The position numbers and the translations under genes are program-made. DNA of 64,000 nt from NCBI GenBank assembly GCA_020205615.1, contig CM035163.1, positions 41,550,189 through 41,614,188 of the forward strand, written 5' to 3'. The stretch's first letter is position 1. Each line of letters opens with the position of its first letter. The stretch is from Panax quinquefolius (lineage: Eukaryota; Streptophyta; Magnoliopsida; Apiales; Araliaceae). This document shows positions 20,038 to 30,895 of this stretch, one piece after another. Below the pieces are notes generated by a model, which saw only the letters and a program-made list of their open reading frames with translations, ran no database searches and was not told the DNA's origin.

Positions 20038-22908
20038 TGTGACGCCCCCAAAATAGGTATACATCACCCATTCTGAGTTGTCAATACATACGGTACGTAA
20101 AACAACTACAACTTTATTATTACAACAGTAAAACTGTGAGTTTAAATACAAATATTATCTTCTAGATAATATCTATACTCAAATAAATCCTCATCACATT
20201 TATTGATATATTATTTTACAAAAAATGGTGAGGACTACTAAACAACTCTCTCTAGATCCTTCATTCCATACCCCGACTCATACTGAACAACAAGGAAAAG
20301 GGTGAGCTCAACTAGCTCAGTAAAGAATATTATGACTAAGATAATATACAACAAATTATCGTTAGTCTTCAACAGGGAAAAATCTAATAGAATACAATAG
20401 ACAACAAATTTTAAATCAATATTCGCAATGAAATAATAACTCATTAGAAGAGTTAAGTAGAGAATGCAAACTACTATCTTCTATGTATGAATTTAAAAGT
20501 TCATCGCTCATCTTTTATCCTCAGTAACATCAATCAATATACATCTATAATCAAATATTCATCTTTGCACTACAGAGCCAAAGATATTCATCATTATTAG
20601 TCATGTTCATTTAAACACTGCTCATCTTTGCACTCACAGCCAAAGATATTAATCGATCGATCATGTTCATCTCAACACTGCTTCATCTTTGCACTCAACA
20701 GCCAAAGATATTCTTCAGAATCATTCATCTTTTGCACTACAGGGCCAAAGATATTCAATAATATCATCATTTAAGACTGAGGATGATGAAAAATATTTTT
20801 AAAGAAACGAATCCAGTGAAACAAAATGACAAGGATTAAGGATTTAGGATTCGTACTTTATTTTATCCACGTCCAAAAATACCTCAAAAATAATTACAGT
20901 GGTGTAAAATTCAAGAATGATCAAAACATGGATACAATCAAAGCTAGTATCCAGAATAGATATTTTGGACATAAAGAAGAAATTTAATTTTCGATGAATA
21001 GTGTCAGATATCGTGAATAATGTCGATGATATCATCGTGAATAGTAACTCAAACACCAAAAGATAGAAATTCCACAAAAAAACATTTTCACGCTTCATGA
21101 ATAGTACTTGTGAATAGTAACTCGTGAATAGTAACTCATGAATAATAACTCGTGAATAGTAACTCATGAATAGTAACCCCGACATGGAAAAGTTCCAAAT
21201 TTGATAAAAAGTTCCAACCAATATTTCAGCATAATGATATTGAAGAAATAATATCATTTGAGAAGAAAATAACATCCCTTACCTCAAAATAACCGTATTT
21301 CTAACCTGATTTTGGATATAGTCGATGTAAACTTGCAACCTAATAAAGAACTCTCAAAATATCAAAATACTCACAAAAATACGCTCAATAATCTAGAGAG
21401 AAAGAAAACTTGTTTCTGGTGTGATTTTCAATTCTAACCTAAGCGCCTATTTATAGGAAAATGCTTAGAACGCCAAAGGAGACTAAAATAATAAAATAAT
21501 ATTTTTATTAATCAAACTTCTACGCATGCATGCTAGCCACCACCCTTGATAAAAGAAAATCAAGAAATTTCACATGTGAATTAATCACCAACCAAAAGTG
21601 GGTCCGCCTCATTTAAAAATTATTTTATTTTCTCAAACTTCAACAATTCATAGAAAATAAACCTAAGTATCGTAAAAATACTGAATTCTATATCCATTCT
21701 CGCTTGAAATCGAATTCTCTACAACTTTACAGAAGAAATTTTTCCAAATTCCAAACGAAAAATGACCAAAATCTGCATACGGATAAGTTTTCTAATTTCC
21801 TTCTCTTCCCTTTCTCTTTCTTCCTTTCCCATAATTCTCCACTAACTCTCTCTCTTCCCCACTTTCTTCTCTTACCCCCACCACTTCTTCCACACACACA
21901 CACAAATACGTACATATATATATATACATTAAAATATTTACAATTATTAAATAATTCCAATTCTATCTTCTCTCTTCCACCTCATCTATTTATAAACCAT
22001 GAATTTATTGTAAAAATATCACCATCAATATATTATTAAAATAATATATTTAAATGAATTATTTTATCAGAAAAAGATAAAATATTAATTTTCAACAATT
22101 GTCATTTTAAAATTTTTCTCCATCTATATCCATATAAAATCAATATTTTCATCATCGTATGAGTCAATAATTAATTATTCACAAATAATATTATGAATCA
22201 CAATATTGACAACCAGCGCGTTCTCAGAAAGAGGGGCTTTCCAATAAGGATCTCTCCTTCTTGGCGCCGCAATTAGGTGACCAAACCTCTCCTTGATGTA
22301 ACTTTCTAGACATCGCTAATAATGTTTTCTAATAATATTATTCGGATAATATGAATTATTGTCTCGATAATGGAAAATACTTGTGTAATGACAATTATTG
22401 AAACAACAAAGAATATAAAATATCAACGCAACAATTATTGAATCAATAAAATAAAATATTGAATAAGAATTATCGTAATAATTATTGAGTAGTGCCTTCT
22501 TACGTAAGAATCAATAATTGGTGCAATACCGCAGTGCTATCGCTCAACAACGCCAGTATTAGTGTGTTTTAACCACCGGGTATTCCAACAATGATAATCT
22601 GTAAATAACTACGCCAAGTTATTTTTAACCAACTTATATTTGTCGCTTTTCTTCATCCAATCGCTTTCCAGTTATGGGGCTCCACATATGGTCGCTACTG
22701 TGCGCATTTAATATTCCCGACAAGCATTTAATATTCTACGACCAAACGAATATTCCCCACAACAATGAATATTTTATAACCACTTGCTTATTTTGAAATA
22801 TTTATGATTTAACCCCTAACTATCCACATTAATCAAATCAACCCTTACTATTTCAAAATAATAAATAGAGAAAATTAAATTTCATTAATAATAAGTTGGG
22901 GTCTTACA
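20038..22908 (-). mobile_element. Solo LTR (minus) in element 1 3' LTR
   Basis: A 2871-bp LTR from TGTGACGCCCCC to GGGGTCTTACA, flanked by ATTTT (20033-20037 and 22909-22913). Related to the solo LTR at 4348-6939 (shared first-exon-like block and U3). It contains hairpins (20560-20760), a GTGAATAGTA array (20995-21185), donor-like CCTTACCTC near 21280, and a pyrimidine-rich stretch with CA repeats (21790-21910). No coding part remains. Confidence 0.95.
20555..20760 (-). repeat. Hairpin repeats with ATCTTTGCACTAC/CAAAGAT arms
   Basis: Four to five units in tandem, each CATCTTTGCACT-x-CAAAGATATT. The 7-base arms ATCTTTG and CAAAGAT pair perfectly around a ~10-12 base loop. Confidence 0.75.
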
Positions 22909-22913
22909 ATTTT

Positions 22914-23924
22914 CTTCCATACTCTTTAGTATATAAGTAATATTATTTCATTTCAGATTTCGAATTCTATACTCATTTTGTTAAAGTTTTGGTTTCTATA
23001 CTCCATGAAATTAGTAGAATATCCTTAAAATTTGCATTTCATCCAATATCTTTTTATGGAAATATTATTCTAAATATTCTTGATAAGTTTTAACTTTTTC
23101 ATGCCAGAGTACTATTTACGGGGTACTATTCACAAAGTACTATTCACGGGGTACTATTCACTCTGGTATTATTCACCCGGGGTACTTTTCATAACAAAAA
23201 TTGATTTCTTTTCGGTCCAAATCATTTTTGATACAATACTATTATTGAATTTTACTCCACAAAGCAGTATTATGTTGATTATTTGGACATTATTGAATTT
23301 TGGATAAATTAAATTATAAATCTTTAAAAATTTATCCTTTGCTTTCATTTAATTGAATTCTTATATCATTGTCATCATCCTCATGCTTATATTATGATGA
23401 AAGTCATCTGTGGCCGTAGTGCATTGATGATAAACTTTTTAAATCATAGAAGATAATAGATATCATGCTCTACTTGACTCTTTTAATGGATTGCTTGTTC
23501 CGCTGCAGTTAGACTTGATGTTTATTATATTTTATCAGTCTAACACTGTTGAGGGCTAAGGATAAATTATTCTGCATTATCTTAGTCATAATATTTCTTA
23601 CTGGGCTAGTTGAGCTCACCATTTTCTTTCATTGTTCTCTTCAGAAAATGAGAATATAACTGGGACTAGTCGGGGAACAGAGTGACGGTCCATATGATTG
23701 CAGTAGTAGTCCTCACTATTCTGTGAAATAGTGTGATAATAAATGTATTGAGGACTCCATTGAGTTTGGATATTGTCTAGATGACAATATTCGTGTTAAA
23801 ACTCTCAACTTATGTTTTGTCGTATTTTACATGATAGTTGTATAATTAAATTTGTATTTAAGTTCTGTACCATGTATTTAGCGACTCAGAATGGGTGATG
23901 TATACCTATTTTGGGGGCGTCACA
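22914..23924 (+). mobile_element. Element 1 3' LTR, segment 3
   Basis: Completes the LTR: TACTATTCAC array at 23103-23190, one hairpin unit near 23400, and the end GGGGGCGTCACA at 23924. About 270 bases of the hairpin cluster present in the 5' LTR (about 1470-1735) are missing, joining CATTGATG to ATAAACTTTTT. Confidence 0.92.
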
Positions 23925-25336
23925 GTTTCTCCTTGCCACAAAGGCTTAATAGAACGTTTACTCAATATCCTTACCCCAAAGGCTAAAGATATTCAAATGT
24001 AATAACAATAATTATACCAATCAATTATCTATCTTTGCACTACGGGTCAAAGATATTCAACTATAAAACTAATGGTCATGATCATACCAATCAATTGTCT
24101 TTCAGTGCACTGTGACCAAAGACATTCAACTGTTAACTAATGGTCATGATGCTGCCAATCACATCATCGAATTATCGATGCACTATGGGCCAAGGATATT
24201 CGTTAGTATCACCAATGATCATGTCATACACCTGTCCATCTTTGCACTACGGGCCAAAGCTATCAATCAACAGTTCGTCTTTGCACGTAAGCCAAAGATA
24301 TATAACTGTAAAATCAATAATCAATAATTCAACTTTGCACGTAAGCCAAAGATATACAACTATAAAACAAATAATCAACAGTCTATCTTGGCACTACGGG
24401 CCAAAGATGACTTTCAACACAATATATGCATGAGAATGATGACAATGATATATATAATGAATGAACATAAATAATCAAGAATAATAAGATAAATAGATCT
24501 TAGTGATTTTTAACTTAATTATTCGGAGTCCAAATTGCCAACATGATATTAGATGAAGCACAAACTATTAAGGATATTTTAATCATTTCAGGACTTTTCA
24601 CCATTTAATGATAAGATGAAGAAACAAATAATAATATCTTACCATAATATTGAGTATGAAAGAAAATGACACCCTTTTACTATAAAAATGATACCCCCTT
24701 ACCACAATAATGATATCCCTTACCTTAGCATGTGATTTGATTCTACTTTGTGAAATTGATCAACTTAAACAATGCTTGCATTCCTTATCTACACTTGGAG
24801 TAACATTACACTCAATATAAATACTCACAATATTGTAGTAAAAGAATTTTATATTTTTAGTGTAGTGATGATGTGTATTTAGTTGCTCAATCGGGCAACC
24901 TATTTATACTGAAAATTTAGTAAACAACTAGCACACCTGCTTTGACAAAATAACCAAATTAGGTATATAAGTGGAATTTGTGGTCCCACAGAGAAAATTA
25001 AACAAACTTGTACACGTTTTAAAAATAATTGAGTTGTGGTCCAGACTACTTCAGAAATAGTAGAGTGTCGGCAAGTCCTGCCAAACTTACTTTCGTAAAA
25101 AGAAAATAATTGAACAAACATCTGCATATCATACTTATCTTTAATCAACACCCTTTTATTCATCAATTATTTACACATTTTCAATCTTTCAATAATTATT
25201 CACAATTATTAACATAGACTCGCAATACTTCCAACTGGTATAATTATATCATATCAAATAATATGAGTTACTGTGCAATAACTACTGTGACAATTATTGA
25301 ATAAAAGACTGGGTGATTTCTTACGTAAGCATCAAT
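23925..25336 (-). mobile_element. LTR B, right-hand part 1 (minus), host of element 1
   Basis: A diverged LTR of the same superfamily, with no coding region. It has hairpin units at 24032-24055 (ATCTTTG/CAAAGAT) and 24097-24123 (GTCTTT/AAAGAC), CCTTACCTTAG near 24717, TATA at 24901-24908 (minus) and CTTACGTAAG at 25320-25329. It has no GTACTATTCAC array. Its beginning was displaced left of the window by element 1; it continues at 39557 after solo LTR A. Confidence 0.8.
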
Positions 25337-25512
25337 TGTGACGCCCAAAAAATAGGTATACATCAACCATCTCGGGTTACCAAAAAATACACTACTGACA
25401 ACTCCATTTATTCAACTATCGTGCAAAATACGACCATAGTTAAACTGTGAGTTTTAATACAAATATATGTAACTCTCATGGTGCCTCAACCACAACACCT
25501 TACAATGGTACC

Positions 25513-25962
25513 TTACATAAAGGTACAGTCAATAACTGTTTTAGAAATTAAAATCTTTGGAAAATGCTCAAGAAAACCTTCGTACATGGGAGGCCATGCG
25601 TCTAAGTTATAATAGATATCATATGACTCGAGAATTATCCTTGGTTGACCCAATAGTCCCCAAAGAAAAATGAGAAGATTGCTATCATGTTCTTTCCAAT
25701 GGTGAGTCTTCTCTTGACATATAATTATCTCCATTGTCTCCAATTTAGAATTATATTTCAACCAAACTCCAAGATTATAAAGGTAGTGCTCGTAGATATA
25801 CTCAGCAAGTGGATGTGCACAACCCTGTCTTATGATAACACGAAGTCGTATGTTATTAGACATCTTATATGATAGTGGCAAAACACCCTTCCAAAGTTGG
25901 GTTCGCCTTACCCTATTTGATTCACCAAATATAACTATTAAATGACATATAAAATACAACAC
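25513..25962 (-). CDS. Unidentified 149-codon open frame in LTR A
   Basis: An uninterrupted frame that does not derive from the short LTR repeats. Its composition is protein-like, with tryptophan, glycine, proline and histidine (e.g. GVWLKYNS, AHPLAEYIYEHY, LDAWPPMYEGF). The corresponding part of LTR E (about 42655-42800) keeps only pieces of it. It lies in the transcribed part of the LTR on the element strand. I do not recognise it. It may be a captured gene fragment or a chance frame in AT-rich DNA; no promoter or codon evidence decides. Confidence 0.25.
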   Translation of the reverse strand: MLYFICHLIVIFGESNRVRRTQLWKGVLPLSYKMSNNIRLRVIIRQGCAHPLAEYIYEHYLYNLGVWLKYNSKLETMEIIICQEKTHHWKEHDSNLLIFLWGLLGQPRIILESYDIYYNLDAWPPMYEGFLEHFPKILISKTVIDCTFM

Positions 25963-26312
25963 ACTTATCTAAAGTTCTCAATAAAATTATTTCCATACTA
26001 TTTAGGGAGAATCTCAACAGCTATAGAGCACCGTTCTAATCCCTTGTTACCCCCGCTCGACCTAGCTACACTCTTATTACCTAAAAGGAATTGTGAAGCC
26101 AAAGGGTGAGCACAACTAGCCCAGTAAAGAATATCACGACTAAAGATAATTAAATTATCAATAGCCTTCGTCAGTAATAAATCAAAGATTTAGAACATAT
26201 GGTAGATGATAAAACTTTTTAGCCATAGTTACACCAGAACAAACAATCCATTAAAAGAGTCAAATAGACCATACAGTCTATTATCTTCTCCATGTTAAAA
26301 GTCCACCAACAA

Positions 26313-27450
26313 TGTGACGCCCCCAAAATAGGTATACATCACCCATCTTGGGTCGCCAAATACACAGTACTGAATACAAATACAAACTAAATTATACAAC
26401 ATGAGCTGAGAGTTTTTACACAAATATTGTCTTCTAGACAATATCCAAACTCAAATAGAGTCCTCATTACATTTATTGTTACACTATTTTATAGAATAGT
26501 GAGGACAACTATAACACCATCTTGGACCATCACTCCATTTCCTGACTAGTCCCGGCTACGTTCTCATTTCCTGAAGAGAACAATGAAAGCAAAAGGGTGA
26601 GCTCAACTATCCTAGTAAGAAATATTATGACTAAGATAATACAGATTAAGTTATTGTTAGCCTTCAACAATGTTAAACTGATAGAATATAATATACAACA
26701 AGTTTAATCGTAGTGGAACAAATAATCTATTAGAAGAGTCAAGTAGAGCATGATATCTACTATCTTCTATGATTTAAAAAGTTTTTCATCAACTTTATCG
26801 CTGAAACTCAGCTTAATAAATAAACCACATCATCAAATCATCCATGCACCACGGCCAAGGATATTCATGTAATTATCATTGGTCATGATTATACCAAATA
26901 ATCCCTGGTTATAATCATGCCAACAACTGTCCATCAATGCACTACAGGCCAATGAGGACTTTTACCACATCATTTGTAACATTACGGGTCATGATTATAC
27001 CGAATGATCCCTGGTCATAATCATACCAATCAACAGTTTATCTATGCACGTAAGCTAAAAATGACTTTCATCATAATATAAGCATAAGTATGATGACAAT
27101 GATATAAAAATTCAATTAAAAGAAAATAAAGGATAAATTTTTAAAGATTTATAATTTAATTTATCCAGAATTCAGTAATGTTCAAATTGCCAACATAATA
27201 CTGCTTTGTGGAGTAAAATTCAAGAATAAAATTGTATCAAAAATGATTTGGACCGAAAAGAAATCAATTTGTGTCATGAATAGTACTCTGGGTGAATAGT
27301 ACCCAGGTGAATAGTACCCCGTGAATAGTACTTCGGGAATAGTACCCCGCGAATAGTACTTTGTGAATAGTACTCATGAATAGTACTTCATGAATAGTAC
27401 TTTATGAATTGTACTGTATAAATGAATAGTACTCATGGACAGTACTCGTT
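26313..27450 (-). mobile_element. Element 3 3' LTR, truncated
   Basis: Starts TGTGACGCCCCC and follows element 2's 3' LTR through the hairpins and the GTGAATAGTAC array (27275-27450). It then stops abruptly, and the text passes directly into integrase C-terminal sequence. The U3 half, TATA box and polypurine tract are gone. Confidence 0.9.
27275..27450 (-). repeat. GTACTATTCAC array (element 3)
   Basis: About ten units, ending at the deletion breakpoint of the LTR. The repeat may have taken part in the rearrangement. Confidence 0.85.
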
Positions 27451-28330
27451 TAAATGGATACCTCGTTTAGATTCTAACTCTCGAGGTATAACCTTTGAGC
27501 TTAAAATATATTCATTCTTATCCGATATTTTAACACGTATCCCCTTATACGTTAAATCTTCTACTATCTCGTCTAGTTCTAATTCAATAATGTGGTTCGG
27601 GTCATCCATATATTTACGTAACATCGATACGTGAAAAATGTTATGAACACGCGATATATTTAGCTGTAAGGCGAGTCTATAGGCCATAGTTCCTACTCGA
27701 TCGAGGATTTCAAATGGGCCAATAAAATTGAGGGTTAAGATTTCATCTCTTCGTCGATTCTTGCTTCTAGAATAACGTCTTCTTGCACCTTCTTCTTCAT
27801 ATTCATTAGCTCTGGGTGTGTAGCTTGAGCGGCTTTAACTTTATCGATTAAAGTCGATTCTACTCGTATATTTGATATCACCACGTGGGTCCCTAAAGTC
27901 TTTAACTCTATCTTCATCATTTGTAAGTTATACGAAATGGGTCTTTGTGTTAACAACGTCACACTCATAACCGCATCCGATCTTCTACTCAATGCGTCAG
28001 CTACCACATTCAATCTTCCACGATGATATTGAATGGTGTAGTCGTAACCCCCAACAGCTCGAGCAAACGTCTTTGAGAGTTTTAGAAATGGGTTTTGTAC
28101 TGGGGTCAATACAAAATTCGATTTCACGCTCTAGGGGTAGGTTAAGAAGTCTTCAGGAATACGTCAGGAAACTTATTAATAATTGAAATATCATTCAAAT
28201 CTGACATATTTTTGTTTAAATCTGTGACATGGCTAATAAAGCTTAACGTTTATTTTTCAATAAACGAATAGCTTTATGGCTTGATATTATAGTGATTGAC
28301 TTTAGTGGTTTGGTTGCTTAAATTCGTATA
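27451..28330 (-). pseudogene. Pol remnants of element 3 (integrase tail, RNase H end, RT linker)
   Basis: In element order reversed: integrase C-terminal piece (AYRLALQLNISRVHN, VEDLTYKG) at 27451-27731; a junction near 27755; the RNase H end and integrase N-terminal piece (VVADALSRRS, ILEARIDEE) at about 27760-28075; a junction near 28080; then the linker before RT (27 residues around the GLPPERE equivalent). The catalytic RT, most of RNase H and the integrase core are absent. Confidence 0.85.
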
Positions 28331-28690
28331 ATAGTTTGGTTAGGAATATGAAAGCTAACAACCTTACAAAAATAATCAATTTTAGCATGATGAGTAGTTA
28401 ACCAGTCGTTCCTAAAATCACATCAAATGCAAGTATTTTCAAAGAGATAAGATCGATAGGTAACGTGAAAGTATCGATTTGAATCAACAAGATTTATAAA
28501 TAGTGGAGGTAATTAAGGTTTCTCATAACGGAGTTTCAACAGATAAGTCAAAGTCTAATTTCTCCAGAATCAAATTTAAACATTGAGCTCAAGTAGGAGA
28601 AATAAAAGAGTGGGCAGAACCGGTATCGAATAAGGTATAAACTTTGTAAGAGTTTATGATTAACTTACCCGTGATAACTTCGTTCGGGTT
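28331..28690 (-). pseudogene. Protease remnant of element 3
   Basis: LFDTGS-type sequence with DTG at 28619-28627, preceded by VYTLF. Downstream there are small deletions and shifts. Confidence 0.8.
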
Positions 28691-29317
28691 CCTCGACAAA
28701 CGCTCTCACTTAAACTACCGGCTTTGACTTGTCTGGGACATCTTTTGGCGTCACCATCCCAGCTGGACTTGACTTCACTACATGACAAAATTGAGCTAGG
28801 TGACCTTCTCTTCCACAATTGTAACACGTTTTGGACTGCTGCGCACAGTTTGGACTGATGTGTCCCTCCCCTCCGCATTTGAAGCATATGATAGGTGGTC
28901 ATTCTCATTCCTTAAAAACGGGTGTTGGTGATGATCCCGACGTCTTTACATCATTGTTGAACCTTCTCTTCTTGAAATTTTCACTTCTATTATCTTGGCC
29001 ATGATTACCACCGAAGTGGTTACCATTCTTGGTATGATAATTTCCCCCAAGATGGTTATCATTGTTCCGATGACCGTTGCCACCGGTATGATTATTATCA
29101 TGTTGTTGATCGTTACCTTTTGGTTGAGCTGACTCATTATCGCGCTCCACTAACTGAGTCCTATTCACAACATCTGAATATAAACAAAGTTTGTGAGAAA
29201 TAAGGTATTGACATATTTCGGGTTTAAAACCTCTTAGAAATATTCGCGTCATTCGCTCCTCATTATCGACCAAATGGGATGTAAACCGGGATAACTCATG
29301 CAACTTAGCCTCGTACT

Positions 29318-29974
29318 CGGAGAAGCGTAACTGGGGGGGGGTGAGGGGGCATATGACCCCCTAGGATGAAGCTTACTACCGCCATTTGCTTTTCTTTAAC
29401 ATGCGTGCCCCAGTAGTGCTACATGCCCCTGATGGTGAAGAAATTGAACATGAGGTAGCTGAAGCAGCAGAACTATGCAGGATGCTTATGGACGGTATGG
29501 AATCTATTGGTTTATTTGGCTACTATCTACTTGATGTTGTTCTTTGTAGCCATCAACTGCTTACCTGATATTTGTGCCACTCAGATATGATGAGTAGATT
29601 TTTTCCCAGATAATTTTTTTCTTGACTGATTATATAGGTCATTTATATTAGTTTTAGTTTTATGTTTTTTTTGTTTGTTACCTTGAGCCATGTATCCTTG
29701 CGAGACTCGGAGCGAAATAAAATTTCTCTTCCACATGAAGCACCTTCTGAATCAGTAGGGCCTAGACCATTATTGAAGCATTTATTTGGACATTGTTTGG
29801 TCCTAATATACTTGTGTTTATAGATGAGAATATGATATTTTGACCAGAACTGGATTAGGGGGCTTTTTCTGAAACTATCATAAATGTGCATATAGCTTGG
29901 CCAGTAGTTCCAGACCTCTGATAACCGCCATCAAATTTTGACCCCCCTCAAATTTTGTTCTGGTTCCACCACTG
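29318..29974. mobile_element. hAT-like non-autonomous insertion in element 3 gag
   Basis: A 657-bp foreign segment flanked by an 8-bp duplication CTCGTACT (29310-29317 and 29975-29982), the duplication length of hAT transposons. The right end, read outward on the minus strand, starts CAGTGGTGGAACCAG, like plant hAT ends (CAGTGGCGGA). The left end starts CGGAGAAG, as if the first six bases CAGTGG were missing. It has a G-rich left end with an internal dyad (GGGGG-CATATG-CCCCC near 29344-29362) and base composition unlike its surroundings. Confidence 0.6.
29386..29568 (+). CDS. Short open frame inside the hAT-like insertion (possible captured exon)
   Basis: A 60-codon open frame whose central part (APDGEEIEHEVAEAAELCR) looks like real coding sequence and is less AT-rich than the window. 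It is not from a gypsy element. It may be a remnant of the transposon's own gene or a captured host fragment. I do not recognise the family. Confidence 0.25.
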   Translation: MLFFNMRAPVVLHAPDGEEIEHEVAEAAELCRMLMDGMESIGLFGYYLLDVVLCSHQLLT

Positions 29975-30543
29975 CTCGTACTGTGATACAGTCATATTGT
30001 TTTGCTCCAGCTTAATGAATTCCACCTCCTTCATGTGACGAATACTTTCGGAAAATTACTTGTCGTCGAACAATTCCTGGAACTTCTCCCATGACATCTT
30101 TAGTGCGGCAAACTGAGTATGTTTTACAGTTTTCCACCAATAATCTGGCTCTTCACGCAACATAAAGGTGGAAAAGGGAGCCTTTTGCTCCTCGGAGCAT
30201 CCCAAAATATCAAATATCTTGGTGATCTGCTTTATCCACATGTCTGCCTTGAATGTTCTGGCTTTCCCAAAAACTCCGGCGGTCCCAGCTCCTTGAACTG
30301 CTTAGCAGTGACCAGCTGTGAGTTGCCATTTACTCCACCTACATTATGAACAGGAGTCTATCTCGTTTGGTGTTGCATGAATTCTAAAAAGTTCCTAAAC
30401 ATACCATCGTTCGTCATTTGGTCGGTGTTGTCGTTTACACGAGGATTATTGCCTTCTTGATGCACATTATCCTGGTTATTGATCGTCGGTGACTCAACGG
30501 TCTCATGTGCTTCATTTCTTATCTCAACATTTTCAGATGCCAT

Positions 30544-30729
30544 TCTCAAACACTGTCACTAAACAAGGGTTAATTGACATGCCACATATTGTCCCTATAC
30601 TATGACCGACCAATTAAATAACAAATAACTTAGGTAGGTCATACTAGAGAATGATTAACCTGTCTCTCCCCTCCTAGTTTTAGTCTCACATCTCAGCTAG
30701 GGATCATATACCTAAGCTTTTATACCAAC
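30544..30729 (-). other. Element 3 leader and first (altered) primer-binding site
   Basis: The leader carries the TCTCTCCCCTCC block near 30663 and the acceptor-like GTGACAG just before gag. The PBS reads TTTTATACCAAC (30718-30729), with one change from the family form. Confidence 0.8.
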
Positions 30730-30895
30730 TGTGACTCGCATCCCTTTACTTGGATAGCACCTCACAATGATAACTATCAACTTGCCACCGCAGAACGGCG
30801 TCCCTTACGAAAAGTCTGGCTTCGGTGCATCCCAAGACTTGGAAGTCACCAGATAAAAAGACTCGGGGCCCTTTACGTATGGCTTTGATACCAAC
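30730..30895 (-). repeat. 166-bp segment with a second primer-binding site (element 3)
   Basis: Starts TGTGACTCGCATCC, runs through GAAAGTCTGGCTTCGGTGCA-like sequence and ends GGCTTTGATACCAAC, a second PBS directly before the LTR. The segment is not part of the usual leader. Its relatives sit inside pol remnants of G (51562-51719) and F (57339-57371). It resembles the end of another LTR family joined to this one. Confidence 0.7.

Larger units (their letters stand above)
1..23924 (+). mobile_element. Element 1: Ty3/gypsy (Tekay/Del-like) retrotransposon, nested-in, left end outside window
   Basis: A full-structure plus-strand LTR retrotransposon: 5' LTR (1-2236, its first ~290 bases lie left of the window), PBS, gag, protease, RT, RNase H, integrase with chromodomain-like tail, polypurine tract and 3' LTR. 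The 3' LTR is broken into three parts by element 2 and a solo LTR, and the RT gene by another solo LTR. After removing insertions the LTR is about 2.3-2.5 kb. The right LTR ends at 23924 and is followed by GTTTC, the expected right copy of its target duplication; the left copy is outside the window. Coding regions contain many stops and shifts, so it is dead. It lies inside LTR B. Confidence 0.93.
28691..30543 (-). pseudogene. gag: Gag of element 3, split by a DNA-transposon-like insertion
   Basis: Start region MASENVEIRNEAHE near 30543, capsid part (KQITKIFDILGCSEEQKAPF) with the MLREE codons intact, so it lacks the stop shared by elements 1 and 2. The frame is cut at 29317/29975 by the insertion. 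The nucleocapsid spacer is NHTGGNGHRNND-like, as in F and G. Two knuckles remain at about 28800-28890 with changes. Several stops and shifts. Confidence 0.87.

Noticed and set aside
24900..25166. 88-codon frame on the minus strand
   Set aside because: In LTR B around the TATA box; no repeat-independent support and no recognisable domain. Chance frame.
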